From positions 12,130,847-12,194,846 of the forward strand of contig OY294046.1 of NCBI GenBank assembly GCA_958510825.1: 64,000 bases of DNA, read 5' to 3'. The translations under genes were made by a program, and so were the position numbers. This document shows positions 12,301 through 23,303 of this stretch, piece by piece (within the stretch, counting starts at the first letter, position 1; each line of letters begins with the position of its first letter). The stretch is from Brachypterus glaber. Taxonomy: Eukaryota > Arthropoda > Insecta > Coleoptera > Kateretidae. The notes beneath the pieces are model-generated. The model was not told where the DNA came from and did not search any database. It saw only the letters and a program-made list of their open reading frames with translations.

Positions 12301-15300
12301 ACTTTTATATTAAAAGATGACCAAGTGATTAATAGTTATTTATGGTACTAGTGGGTAAAGTAAGATATTGCCCATGAGAAAATTAACCTGCGAGGCGTCA
12401 GCCAAGCAGGTTAATTATCGAGAGGGCAATATCGGTTTATCCAATAAATAGCTTAGGAATTCATATTTTTATTAAAAATTTTAATGACATTTACAAGAAA
12501 ATAATTTGACAAGTGACAGTTTAGTGGGTAAAATAAATAATTATCCACTCAATAAAATAAAAGCCACGCGGGGGTTATTATTGAGTTTATCTATTTAAAA
12601 TAAAGCTGGTAATTGTCTTATTATCTGTATGTATTGGATAAAAAATATTTTTGTTTTAATTCGCTAAAGGCAAGATTAAGGGGGGTTTAATTTTTTTTGA
12701 TATTTTTTTTAAGATTTTTGGAGGAAAAGCTTTAAACGCGCTCTTCTTGAAACAGCACTTTTTAACCTGGCGCAGGTGATTTTGAAAAATCTACTAAACC
12801 GATCTACTTTAAATTTTAACTGCTTACTCTTCGTACGTATCCCTCCCTATCGCAGGAACTAGAATTATAATTTTTTTAAAACAATAATAAAAGTTATAAA
12901 TAATTAAAGTTGAAAAAAAAGGTCGAAAAATTCGGAAGTCCGCCATTTCGTTATTTTTTTCATAAAAAATATAATATTCTAGTTCCTGCGATCAACAGTA
13001 ACATAATTAACGAGAATCCATTTCCCTTTTTGCTCGAAGATTACCTGGAGTCGATAAATCACCTGCGCCAGCAAAAAAAGTTCAAAAAATCACCTGCGCC
13101 AGCAAAAAAGCCATCGTGTTCAAACTTAGCGACTCGAAATACGTAGAAACCACATTGTTTCATTAACGTTACCGTGGATAAATATTACTTTAACGGAGCC
13201 TGAAATTTCCAAGATTTCACACTTTTTCCCTACGTTAGGGGAAAACTGTGGCGTCTAGGGGAAATTCTGAGGTCAGATTCGGATTCAGCGGCTCAAAATC
13301 CATAAGGGTAGCCTAGTCACATGTAAAGTACATTCCAATTTTTTTTTGTTGGCCTGTGTTATTTAACCCCTTCCGCTCCATTGTATCCACGTGTGGATAT
13401 TTTTAGGTATAGCAAAATTTACCACGATATCCACAGTTGGATATTCGTTTACGAGATTTTTCATATAAGCTTTAATCAGGTGTAGGGCCCTACACCTTGA
13501 AAATCGGCTGTTGCGGAAGGGGTTATTGGAGGCGTGGCTATTTGAGGAATTTTAATAGACACGCCCCTGACAAAAATTTCTACTTACAATATTTTTCATA
13601 TAATCGTTATGCTCCTCCTCATCGTCATTTTTATGCAAGAAAAGATCTTTTGGTTTAGGCTCCCGCTTCTCTTGCAACCAGGAAAGACAAGTTATATCTC
13701 CTTGTGTTGAAGATACATTTAAAACAGTCTTGTTTTCGATTCCAATTAATAATACATCTCCTGAAAGTTTATATATGTATATTTAGAGAAGTTATAACTT
13801 CTAGATGTATCTACCTATTCAGTATTTTAGGGTTCCTAATGAAATTCACCCGCTCAAGTCTGTTTTTTGCACCATTTATACCAGCATAGGCCCGTCATTT
13901 TCAATGTTATTTTTTTATGCAAAATATTTAGAAATTGTTTTTTCTTAACAAGGAATAAATAAACTCATTAAACAAAAGTTTGTTGTTAAAAACATATTTT
14001 GTTTTCATATAAATAAAACATTTTGACAAGTAGTACAGGGGGAAGATTGAGGCTTAAAAAAAGGGACAACTTGGGGGTAACAAAAAGGGGCATACTCGTC
14101 ATATATTAAGCTATGCTATGCAAGACATTAGCGAATCAAACCCATTTATAAATGGGTTTGGTTCGCTAAATTTAGGTATAATTTCTGAGCTATTGATGCA
14201 AAGTTTTAAATCGGAGCGATCGCTCCGATAAACTCTCGGACAACATCCATAAACTCAAGAGGCCTCATGAGAGCATCATGTTATGATTTCCACGTTTTGT
14301 ACTCATACGAACATCATGATAAGCACATCTCATGATTTTGTGATCATCTTATGAGTTTGTTATGAGTTTGTCATAAGGTGTATACATTTAACGTTAAATC
14401 ATTTAATGATGTCATAATTACTTTCACGTAAAATAGCAAATGTTGCCCGGGACCCGATTGAGAACGATTGCCGGATAGTACAGGTTTCTGTAATGTTCCA
14501 ATTTCAGTGCACTTGACAGCGTTATGCTATAGGTGGCCCCACATATGTTATTTCCTACCACTAACTAAACTTATTAAACGAATAAAGTCGCCTTCTAGGA
14601 ATACTAGTATTAAAGTCGCCTTCTAGGAATACTAGTATTAATTACTAGTAATTAACTTACTGGTCAGCTAAGTGGATACATTGGTATGGTGAGCCGTAGA
14701 TATCTGGAGGCTTTAGCCTAGACGAACTAGTTCCTCCGGTTATCTTGGGGATCATTTCCACTGGGAAGTTCCCAGTGGGAACATCCCGGTGTCCTAAAGT
14801 TGTTGAAAATGGACTCGTGTGGGGTTCCTAGGGGGTCGATTTTTTCGTTATTTTTTTTGGTATCTCTTCGCGTTTTCAAGATATGAGCAAAAAGGTGTGT
14901 ATGTGATCTTTTTAAGCAGGGTAATTTCCTTTTTTTTTAATTTTAAATTTCGCGGTCAATTTAAATTTCGGGGTTAATTTAAAGTTTGCGCATGCGCATT
15001 CCGTAGACCGCTGCTAGATCTTCATGACATGATCTCGTAATGACTTTACAATGAGGAGTCATCTGTATGCGTTCATGAAAAGTACGCTCAGAAATTGCTC
15101 TGCTCTGAAGCACTCAGCACTGTCAATCTTCATCATCAGTAGTTTGCATGGACGTGGTTTTGTATTACATTGTATTACTTCCATTATTTATAGTAACTGG
15201 ACATAGTGCCCTGTACCTCTATACAGGGTGATCAATAACAGGCATTCCAAAAATGTAAGAAGTGACTACATCCAAAAATATCAAAAAAGTTCCTATAAAG

Positions 15301-18300
15301 GTTGGTCCGGAAATGAGCCCTAAGGGAGCTACGGCCCTTTAAAATTGCAATAAAAATATGGGTTTTAATTAATAACTCTGGTAACCCTTTAAGCTAGAGC
15401 GACGAGCTTTTGCATGTATACTAGTATTAATAAGGGCAATAAGTTTATTTAAATTTATTTTTTTGAATTTATCCAGAGGAGTGCCTAGACGTACAAAATA
15501 TCTGAGGCTTAACACATTTTTACCCCAAACTTTTTTATGTGTAGTTTTATTTGGATTTTTTGTAAAAAATATAGATTTCTTGAGTAAAAATATATAAAAA
15601 ATGACATATAGTGTAACACTGTAGGAGCAACCGTTTAAAAAAATGCAATTAAGAGGAAGTACCATTTTGTGCCACCTTTTTTAAAGGACATTACTCCTTT
15701 AATATTAAATTTAGGTGTTTTAGTGAACAATACTTTTTATCTCAGTTTTAAATGAAGAATCACCCTGCAGCATTAAAATTTTATTGATGCTCTTATTTGT
15801 TCCCCATTCAATATGTCATCTTCGAAGGGCCATAGCTCCCTTAGGGCTCATTTCCAGACCACCCTTTATAGCAACTTTTTTTCATATTTTTGGATGTAGA
15901 ATCACCTCTTAAATGTTGTCATGGCAGTTACTGATCACCCTGTATAAAGCGAAAAATACACATCAAGGACATGGGGCTAACTCTATTTCACAAAAAATGG
16001 ACATGGAGTCCTTTACCTCCGGGGTACAGAAATATACCAAATGGAAAAATTTAATTAAATACATTATAATTTATTTCCTTAAAATAATGATTAATAAATA
16101 AAATTTACATGTAAACTATCTATTTGACTATAGTTTAATAACTATAGTTATTTGTTTTTTATGCTGCTTTCTCTTTGTGTCATTAAACAATTAAGGTATA
16201 AGACCCACTCGAAGACCCATTAAGACCTAAGATTATCATTCTGCGAATTTAATCCTCCAATAGACCATATTGTGGTGGAACTAAGACTATTTTTCTCATC
16301 AAGTTTAAAATCTTTTGATATTTCATTTAGTTTCAAGTATTCTGTATTTATAGGTATTTTCGAATATATGTTTCGCTTTGTTTTATTCAATTCTAAATTT
16401 AATGGTATATTAAATGTTGTATTGCAGTAGTTAGTTACTATGACTTCCTTATCTACCATATCTACAAGTTCTTTATCTACTACTGGGATCTCATCTAAGG
16501 CTTGACCATCAACTAAAACCTCGCCTAAATCTTTAGACTGGACCAAATCTTGATCAGAACCTTCTGCCGCTTTTTTCATCCTTTCATATATCAGAAGTTC
16601 CGTAGAAGGAGTTGTCTCCGCTAAAGTTTTCGTTTGGAAGTTTTCATAGATCATAGGCATTTTAGTATTTACCGTTTCTGTTTTACCAATTTTCAAAATT
16701 TCATTGTCCTTGTTTATAAACAATGGATGAAGCTTGGTGTCCTTGGATGATATTTCGCGAACTAAATGGCTATCTTCCACTTCTTTAAAGTATCGATTTT
16801 CCGATGAATCTATCGACGTTTTTGACGTATGTTTCATTTCGTAATTAACAGATGGCGACTTTGCAATAATCTTATTATCTGAAGCTATAGGTCTTGATAA
16901 AATTCCACATTTACAGTCTTTTTCTTTACATTTACATTCAAGTACTAATTTATCTTGGTTTTCAGATCCTTCAAATGCATCATCTTGGCAAAAAACGCAG
17001 GATTCTCGAGGTGCTTCACTATTTTCAAGTTTTCGTCCAGATGGAGTAAAGATTTCTTTTGGAATTAGTTTATACTTTTTAACAAATAGTGTATTGCATA
17101 TACAGTCGGGTAAATAGTTGCATTCGCATCGTTTTGTCAATATCGGTCTATCCCAGTCTGAATAGACACCTTTCTTTCGTTTAATTTCTAAAATATCCTC
17201 TGGCATTATCCTATAAAATAATAAATCGTACGTGATACTGCCATACCGCGTCGTCATTTGACAGAAATAAAAAAATCTCTCATATTTCTGGACCTGAGTA
17301 TTAAAAGGGCCAACCTCCATTGATCTCCATTCGTCAATAGCAGCGTTTTCTAAATGTTACATCAGAGTTGAAGTGAAAACGTTGCTATTGACAAATGGAA
17401 ATCAAATGGAGATTGGTCCTTTTAATACTCCAATACCAGATTTATTGAATTACTGACTGATTTTTACAATAGTGTCAAATGACCTTACGCGGAATTATCA
17501 TGCATGAAATACACATCAATTTCAATTTGGTAACTTTAGAAATAACGTTAAAAAACACCCTATATGTCTTAGAATGCCCGCCATGTACATCATATTAAAA
17601 CAGGGCCTGGCCAAAAAAATTATACGATAGTTCGTCAGTCCATAGCATTGTTTTTATGTGACTTTTTGGCAACGACCATATAAAATTTTTAATATTTTTG
17701 TTATTGTAGGTAGGTAGGGTGGTATTCTTTTAAATTAGCGCCAAGTACAGAAATGGTTTGAGTCCAACTTGTTGGAAAAAGGCTTTTTTGCTCTAGATAC
17801 CTAGATGTTTTTCTTGCTAGCAGATATAACAAAGTATGATTACCTAAAATTTTGACTAAAAAGTTATAAAAAAAATAGTAAGGTTTTTTCACTTTTTACA
17901 AAAAGAGCTTTAAATAAGAACTAGATGAATCGTTGCAAGCACCCTGTCAAAACATCGGCACTATTATACACTAGAGCCATCTAGTTTGCAAATTTCAAAC
18001 TAGGTGTTTTGTTTGATTTTAAATTCTGTATCTTTAAAACATTATATTCTAGCAAAAAACTGTATATAACATTTTTTATAGGGCTTAAAAAGAGCTTTTA
18101 TTTAAAATATAATTTTTTGAAATCGGGTTATAAATGTGAGATATGCTAAAAAAACCTTTTACTGCTTTAAAAGCCAATATCTCGAAAACAATGCGTTTTA
18201 GGAAAACGTTGTTTATAACATTTTTTGACTAATTTAAAATTATCTTGTATAAAGTGCTAAATTAACCAAATAAAATAATAATTATCTTAATTATAAACAA

Positions 18301-21300
18301 AAAACGCTAAAAATAGGAGTTTTACCCTATTTTTACCCCCTTACCCCCAATCGTTTACCCCCAAAATCTAATCAGCTCTTCGGAATACGATAGGAAACAA
18401 TATGCAAAAAACCGCAAGTCGATATCTCATGTAGAAATGGAGTTAGAGAGTTTACACCCAGACAGACAGACAGACAGACAGACGCAATTTTTTTTTTACT
18501 GATTTCGACTCAGAATGGTGTAAGACGTCGAGAAATGTGAAAAAAACGTGGTCAAAGATTTTTACTTTTCGGCGAAGATTTCAATACATCGGCACTCTTA
18601 GTAGCACTAAGTGCCGATGTAAAATAGCTATTCATTATTTAGTTTAATTTGCGGTTTAATTTTTAAAGTGGTGCTTACGTTAGTTCATCAGTCCCCAAAT
18701 TATCTCCATGCACTTTTAAATTTAATTAAGAAAAGTAATAGGGATAGAGATTTCATTTTTTGCACAATTGAAGATAATCTATAAATTATATAATACACTC
18801 AGGCGCAAAATAAACGGGCCACTTAAAAAATTGGTGACGTTCAAACTTAATTGTCTCTGTAACTAACAAATGGATTTGTATGATTCTATTTTTATTTTAA
18901 AGCCACAAAGTTTTTTTTACTGTACATAGATTAGCCCAAACTTCATGATTATCGGTGCAGTATGGAAAAATGTATGATCATGTTTTTTACCATATATTTG
19001 GAAGGATCTGGGATTAGCTTAATGACTTTTCGTAGGTGTAAATTTTATTTAATTGCCACCCTTCTTGCAAGTAATTCATTTTTCAAGGCACTGTTATATC
19101 TTTTCTGGTTGTGGAGATATCACGTTTTTTTTTAATGTGCTTTTTTGCGAATATTATTGTTGGTACTGAACCCGGTCCTGGATTCGGCTCTGCTATTAAA
19201 CAGTGCCAAATTCAAAAATATATTGTGAGGTACATATTCTGTTTTTAATAAACAAATAAAGAGTACGGGTAAACTTAGTAAAATTTATTTTACCAAAAAT
19301 AAATTTTAGAGGTACAGAAAACGAAATTTCACTTAAAATAAACTTCAATGTTTCGTGTTGCCTCCTCTAGATCCAATTATTGCTCATCTCGGGTAGTAGT
19401 TGCCCGTTTTTTACCATTACCTGGGATTTGTGTGTCTACCATTCTCCCCAAAGTACACTTTGAATAGTAGAACGGCTAACGTTGAGTAATCGAGCCACAT
19501 ACCGTTGGCATAGACCAACTTTCACGAGTGCTACCTAACAAGCATTTTGTAGTGTTGTTAACAACTAAAGGTTTATAGAGGTGTTCTAAGAGTTACATAA
19601 TACCTAAATTCCTATACAGGTGATATAAAATTAACGCAGTTACCTTAGGTATTGAAATTCTCCAAATTAGTGTTATAAAGGTCGTATAAGGGTGTTGTGA
19701 AGGTTTCCGTCACCGTGAGCCGGTTACTAAAGGTGAGTAAGTAAGTAATTTATTGTTTATCAGAATAAATCTATAACAATTAATTATTAATATAATAAAA
19801 GTATTTAAACTAAGTAATTTAAATTTTAAGACCTAAATTAAGAATATAAATAAAATATTTAACAATATTTAAAATTTTAAAAATATGTATATCAAGTTGC
19901 AATTAAAACCCAAATGTATAAAATAAAATATAGGTACCTACATCATAAAAAATAAAAATAAAAATACACATGTGATTATTCATTTAATGCAAATGCCCTT
20001 AAACTTAATATATTGGACAGTGTTTGATAAAGCAATTTACTAAAGGTGTTATAAAGAAGCTCTTTTTAGGTTTCTGCAATGCTTTTAGAACTTAAATTGT
20101 TACTTGAGTACTGCTTTAGCACAATCTTTAGCACTTAGAACCACAATTTGAAACCTAAATAGTTTGTCACGTTAAAAATAAATTGACGTATGACTTAAAC
20201 ATCATAAAGGTAACGGATTCAATATTCGCAAAAATGCACATTTTTGAAAATAAGTGATATCTCCACAACCAAAAAATATTTTACGGTAATTCGAAAAAGA
20301 AATTACACGCAAGAAGTGTGGCAATTAAATAAAATTTACCCGCACCAAAAAAAAAACTCAAACCACAGACGCTTCCAAAGATATAGTAAAAAACATGATT
20401 ATAAACTTTTCCATACTGCACCCATAATCATGACTTTTGGACTAACTTTGTACATAATTATGTACAAAGAAAGAAATTTAAAGTTTGTTGCTATAAAATA
20501 AAAAAAAGAATCATAAAAATCCATTTGTTAGTTTCAAAGATATTTAAGTTTAAAAATTACCAATTTTTCAAGTGGCCCGTTTATTTTGCGCCTGAGTATA
20601 TATATATTATAATCTAACTCAATTTTGAAAAATTTGGCGCTTACGCTAGGACGTCAGACCACCGACGAAATGATGTTTACCCGGCGCAACTTGTTAAAGT
20701 TAAAAATAAAATAGGTAAAATAGTAGTTCAAAATCTTTTTTTTTCTTCGTAATCTGCTGCCGGTCGTTTCCCGTTCCGAAAAGGTTAACCTTTTCAGGAC
20801 GGATATTTTTATTCATTTCCATCTATTTTTTTACACACATTTTTTTAGTTTTTTCTTGTGAATCTTTTGATGATTTCCTCCAGTTTTTTAATTTTACTTC
20901 TTTCACATTGCTTTTCCAATTATTCAACTCTTCAATTTCTTGAATTTGATTGATTTTCTTCTTTTTACAGACATCAGCTAATCGACTTTTTGAAGCAACA
21001 TTTTTACAAATAGAAATTTTATTTTTTGAAATTAACTTTACTTGGCTTAAATTTTTCTGTTCTATTACTTTGAACGCCGAACTCCAAACCTTTTTAATTG
21101 CCTCTTCATTAGCTGTCATTTTTTCTATGGTTCCAACTAAATCCTTTTTTGTTTCTTTAACTTCTTTTTGATTAATTTTTAGGTTTTGAGTGTTTTCAGA
21201 TATTTTGGATTTTATGGGTTGTATATTTTTTTGCATAACTCTTTTCCACAATTCTATGCATTTTTGATACTCTTCTTCCTCAATTATAGGCTCTATTCTT

Positions 21301-22948
21301 ATGATTTTAGAGGGATCTTTACTTAAATGCTCTTCAATAATTTTATTGCTATTTGAAGAAACTTTTACTTCATCAATTTTCATGTAATTCCCGTTAATCT
21401 TTTCAGGACTTGAAATACACAATTCATCTCCGTTTCTCACACATTTCTCTATTATTATACTATTTTTAAAAGAATTAGATGCTATCTTTTGTATACTCAT
21501 TTCAAATCGTAAAAAACATGTAAAATTATTAATTGACAATAAAGAACTGATTGACAATGTCAAAACTTCAACAGATTCGTCCAATTTCTGAAAAATCGAC
21601 ACTAAAATCGATCTGCGTCATAGGCGTAATTTCGCGTTTTGTGCTGGGGGTAAATTAAGGTCCTGCTCTATATTCCAGAAATACACGGTAGTGACTCATA
21701 TTTAAAGTATAGTCCTCGCGGGGAACGAACCATTAAGAGGGAAGGCAAAGTATAGGCGCGGTGAAGGAAGCGTAAAGCGGGAGTCACTATCACGTATTTA
21801 CGGATTATAGTATAGGACGTTCACGCGTGTGCCATTGTCCGAATATAAATGGGAAACCAGAGCTAGGGGCAGTCAGACTCAAAAATATGCCCCCATTCTT
21901 TCATTTTGAAAAAATTATATAGAGTAGTAAACAAGGATTGAGTTTTGTTTGGAGGTTCTTTTTTGATAAGCACCCAAAATGAAAAATTGAAATGGTAATT
22001 TCCGGTAAAACCGGAAGTGATATAAAATACTGCTGTCAAAATTATAAGATATTCAGTGGCATGGCTCAATTATTGAGCCTCAATATAGGGGGAAGGGTGC
22101 CTCCCTTGGAAATATAGTTACATTTAATATATTTTTAGCTTTTTCTATTAAATACAAATTTATAACTTGAAATATTTTTTGTATTTCAAAAATTTTTGGG
22201 CCCCCTGGAAGAGGCAGCATCTCACTTAGCCCTAGGTTTTAACAGTAAAATGTAAATGGGTAAATATGATGATAGTTACTATCCTCACATTTACTCACAG
22301 ACCAACTACCAGGATTTTTAACTACTGTATCAATTTTTTTCTCCCTAAAACAACTTGAACAGAAAAAGGATTTATAGATCACGGGAGCTAGCGCTAGGTA
22401 TAAATGTGATGTATAAAACAACATAAAAATCTCAATAAAATTTTTTTAAAGTTATATGGGGCTGTACAGCAATTATGTCACCACACTTTGAACAATTTTT
22501 AACCCCTCCCCCTTGCATTGCTCTTTTGAGTTCCATTGCATGCATCCTGATCATAAAACAATACAAAAACATTCATATACACTAAACACAGTATCCTGAG
22601 CCTATTAGATGATCCCTAATCCCTTTAGTGTTAAGTCATACTTGAATCATACAAACCTGAAATGTAGGCAACAGCTAAAATTTTACCATCTGGCCGCCAT
22701 ACTAATCCCTTAACTGCCAAGTTTTCCTGTGGAGGACTTAAAACCCATGCTCTGGTCCATGTCAAACGATGTAAAGCTACTTCACCTAAACATAATGATA
22801 TACATGTTAAAACTTGTTTGGTTAACTGTAAATGCTAAATACCTTTAATATTTGAAAACGCTACTAAATCCATACGGTCACTCCATACCATATGATCAAT
22901 ATCATTCGCCACATTCTTTTCTTCTAGTTGTTTTATAAAATTAAACAT
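9331..22948 (-). CDS. ANAPC4: Anaphase-promoting complex subunit 4
   Basis: Five exons on the minus strand join in frame: 22948-22843, 22785-22657, 13760-13588, 12059-11337 and 10452-9331. They give 750 aa against about 800 in mammals. The N terminus (MFNFIKQLEEKNVANDIDHM) leads into WD40-like blades; visible pieces are MDLVAFSNIKGEVALHRLTW, NLAVKGLVWRPDGKILAVAY and GDITCLSWLQEKREPKPKDL. The APC4 long helical domain follows, with AELRGMSRYEYRYG joined across the last intron to VIGLSESNITDAILSNGSFL and then NYRAFFRWLYTAI. The tail is acidic (ELGGEEEEEDDDGD). APC4 is a scaffold of the platform of the APC/C E3 ligase that degrades cyclins and securin in the nucleus. Introns are 57, 8896, 1528 and 884 bp. 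The 8.9 kb intron contains two same-strand intronless ORFs. Every splice junction keeps frame and GT-AG ends. Confidence 0.93.
10453..11336. other. ANAPC4 intron 4, no additional gene seen
   Basis: A single intron between AG at 10453-10454 and GT at 11335-11336, read on the minus strand. It holds short open frames on the minus strand but no recognisable domain or repeat. Confidence 0.6.
12340..12600. repeat. Hairpin element in ANAPC4 intron 3
   Basis: GATATTGCCC and TTAACCTGC are mirrored by GCAGGTTAA and GGGCAATATC (about 12364-12433). Flanking AGTGGGTAAA phrases occur at 12351 and 12524, and a related but diverged GTGGGTAAAATAAA...TTTATCTA hairpin follows. Confidence 0.55.
12765..13105. 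repeat. Two nested inverted repeats in ANAPC4 intron 3
   Basis: The outer pair is CTGGCGCAGGTGATTTT / AAAATCACCTGCGCCAG, whose right arm is tandemly doubled at 13064 and 13086. The inner pair is CGCAGGAACTAGAAT / ATTCTAGTTCCTGCG (about 12852-12992). The arrangement is that of a MITE inside a MITE. Confidence 0.6.
13365..13523. repeat. Short MITE, TIR AACCCCTTCCGC
   Basis: Exact terminal inverted repeat AACCCCTTCCGC / GCGGAAGGGGTT, about 160 bp long, just 5' (in plus coordinates) of ANAPC4 exon 3. The inside repeats ATATCCAC twice. Confidence 0.7.
14128..14169. repeat. 42-bp near-perfect palindrome
   Basis: TTAGCGAATCAAACCCATTT followed by its inverse with one mismatch and no spacer worth the name. 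Isolated in the long ANAPC4 intron. Confidence 0.7.
14211..14228. repeat. 18-bp perfect palindrome TCGGAGCGATCGCTCCGA
   Basis: Perfect dyad centred on GCGATCGC in AT-rich intronic DNA. Confidence 0.6.
14583..14640. repeat. Two-unit tandem repeat of about 29 bp
   Basis: TAAAGTCGCCTTCTAGGAAT plus ACTAGTAT occurs twice back to back, followed by ATTACTAGTAATT, a short dyad. Confidence 0.8.
15221..15945. repeat. 725-bp TIR element (type member of a family with several relatives here)
   Basis: Ends TACAGGGTGATCA / TGATCACCCTGTA with TA repeats outside. Long subterminal arms share AAGTTCCTATAAAGG, GGTCCGGAAATGAGCCC and TAAGGGAGCTACGGCCC with their inverted counterparts. The central part holds an unremarkable 98-codon minus-strand open frame without a recognised domain. 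Related sequences lie at 30700-30960, 32440-32990, 34700-34790 and 54421-54919. Confidence 0.8.
16220..17320 (-). CDS. Unknown Cys-cluster protein, intronless, inside ANAPC4 intron 2
   Basis: An uninterrupted 366-codon frame, the longest intact single-exon frame in the window that is not part of a known gene. I do not recognise the family. The N-terminal half has cysteine clusters: KRCECNYLPDCICNT near residues 64-78, CVFCQDD near 108-114, and LECKCKEKDCKCGIL near 127-141. These could bind metal, but that is inference. The C-terminal half is acidic and polar without clear secondary structure. The first ATG (17318-17320) lies inside a MITE arm (17296-17437), so the ATG of MTTRYGSITYD (about 17256) may be the ancestral start. 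An intronless gene nested on the same strand as its host could be a retrocopy or a testis-type nested gene. Non-genic origin is possible but unlikely at this length in AT-rich DNA. Confidence 0.6.
   Translation of the reverse strand: MEVGPFNTQVQKYERFFYFCQMTTRYGSITYDLLFYRIMPEDILEIKRKKGVYSDWDRPILTKRCECNYLPDCICNTLFVKKYKLIPKEIFTPSGRKLENSEAPRESCVFCQDDAFEGSENQDKLVLECKCKEKDCKCGILSRPIASDNKIIAKSPSVNYEMKHTSKTSIDSSENRYFKEVEDSHLVREISSKDTKLHPLFINKDNEILKIGKTETVNTKMPMIYENFQTKTLAETTPSTELLIYERMKKAAEGSDQDLVQSKDLGEVLVDGQALDEIPVVDKELVDMVDKEVIVTNYCNTTFNIPLNLELNKTKRNIYSKIPINTEYLKLNEISKDFKLDEKNSLSSTTIWSIGGLNSQNDNLRS
17296..17437. repeat. MITE overlapping the start of the 16220-17320 ORF
   Basis: GAGTATTAAAAGG and CAATCTCCAT-like arms: GAGTATTAAAAGGGCCAACC on the left and GGTCCTTTTAATACTC on the right, with TCAATAGCA / TGCTATTGA inside. 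It supplies the first codons (MEVGPFNTQ) of the adjacent ORF. Confidence 0.65.
17920..18622. repeat. ~700-bp interspersed repeat with (GACA)n, copy 1
   Basis: Matches 51513-52160 in inverse orientation almost end to end. It carries CTAGTTTGCAAATTTCAAAC near one end, a central block with TTTTACCCTATTTTTA, a CAGACAGACAGACAGACAGA microsatellite near 18460, and a terminal hairpin ACATCGGCACTCTTAGTAGC / ACTAAGTGCCGATGT. ACATCGGCAC also occurs near the other end (17954), inverted relative to the final GTGCCGATGT. Non-coding. Confidence 0.85.
18797..20597. mobile_element. Decayed Tc1/mariner-like transposon, long TIRs
   Basis: TIR begins ACTCAGGCGCAAAATAAACG and the far end is its inverse (CGTTTATTTTGCGCCTGAGT). 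Similarity between arms continues for about 300 bp, with inserted differences. TA-rich flanks fit a TA target. On the minus strand, around 19500-19380, the decayed frame reads VARLLNVSRSTIQSVLWGEW, a helix-turn-helix typical of Tc1 transposase N termini. Stops and frame breaks follow, so no functional transposase remains. AT-rich sequence at 19740-20200 looks like a later insertion. Confidence 0.75.
20823..21602 (-). CDS. Unknown Lys/Glu-rich protein, intronless, inside ANAPC4 intron 2
   Basis: A 259-codon open frame. I do not recognise it. A first Met (MSIFQKLDESVEVL) is followed by a second (MSIQKIASNSF) about 33 residues in; either could start translation. The middle is acidic (IIRIEPIIEEEEYQKCIELW). 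The rest is Lys-rich and helix-prone (KKDLVGTIEKMTANEEAIKK, then VWSSAFKVIEQKNLSQVKLI), with a basic C terminus (KTKKMCVKK) that could be nuclear. Same strand as ANAPC4 and as the other nested ORF. AT-rich codon use makes a chance frame of this length less likely but not impossible. Confidence 0.5.
   Translation of the reverse strand: MSIFQKLDESVEVLTLSISSLLSINNFTCFLRFEMSIQKIASNSFKNSIIIEKCVRNGDELCISSPEKINGNYMKIDEVKVSSNSNKIIEEHLSKDPSKIIRIEPIIEEEEYQKCIELWKRVMQKNIQPIKSKISENTQNLKINQKEVKETKKDLVGTIEKMTANEEAIKKVWSSAFKVIEQKNLSQVKLISKNKISICKNVASKSRLADVCKKKKINQIQEIEELNNWKSNVKEVKLKNWRKSSKDSQEKTKKMCVKK
21660..21818. repeat. ~160-bp MITE upstream of the 20823-21602 ORF
   Basis: Inverted arms with GTCCT(G/A)...CTATATTCC and GTAGTGACTC on the left, and GAGTCACTATCACGTATTTA plus TATAGTATAGGAC on the right. 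The centre is GC-rich. Confidence 0.6.
22080..22215. repeat. Interspersed repeat related to 36935-37135
   Basis: Both contain CCTCCCTTGGAA-like, TAATATATTTTTAG, TTAAATACAAATTTAT(A/T)AC-like and TTGGGCCCCC/TTGCCCCCC phrases in the same order. Diverged copies of one family, no ORF. Confidence 0.5.
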
Positions 22949-23303
22949 TTTTGCATAGGTACGCCAAATAAAATTTTAGGTTATGTTTTTATTTCAAATT
23001 TGACGTTTGCTTGTCAACTTGCCGCATGAAAACTTTTTAAGTCTAAACACCCTAAACGCTTTTTTTCGTTATTTCAACAAATTACTGTCTAAAATTTTGG
23101 ATGTTTTCCAATTTTTATCATTTTACAATATTCTTTATAAATTCTGTAGGCTGGTTTAATTTTACGACGGGTTTTTAAATAAAATTACATCTTAATTTTA
23201 GTTTTGTATGTTGGCAGTACAAAGTGTCTGTTTTTATTTTTTTCACGTCGTTTGCTAGATTTTTGTATTTTTGTGTAAAATAATAATAAAAACAACTGCA
23301 ACA
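22949..23303. promoter_or_regulatory. Compact divergent (bidirectional) promoter region ANAPC4 / CSTF2
   Basis: Only 355 bp separate the two start codons, which face away from each other, so both 5' UTRs and core promoters must fit here. No TATA box at a useful place. A plausible CSTF2 leader lies just before 23304. Confidence 0.7.
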
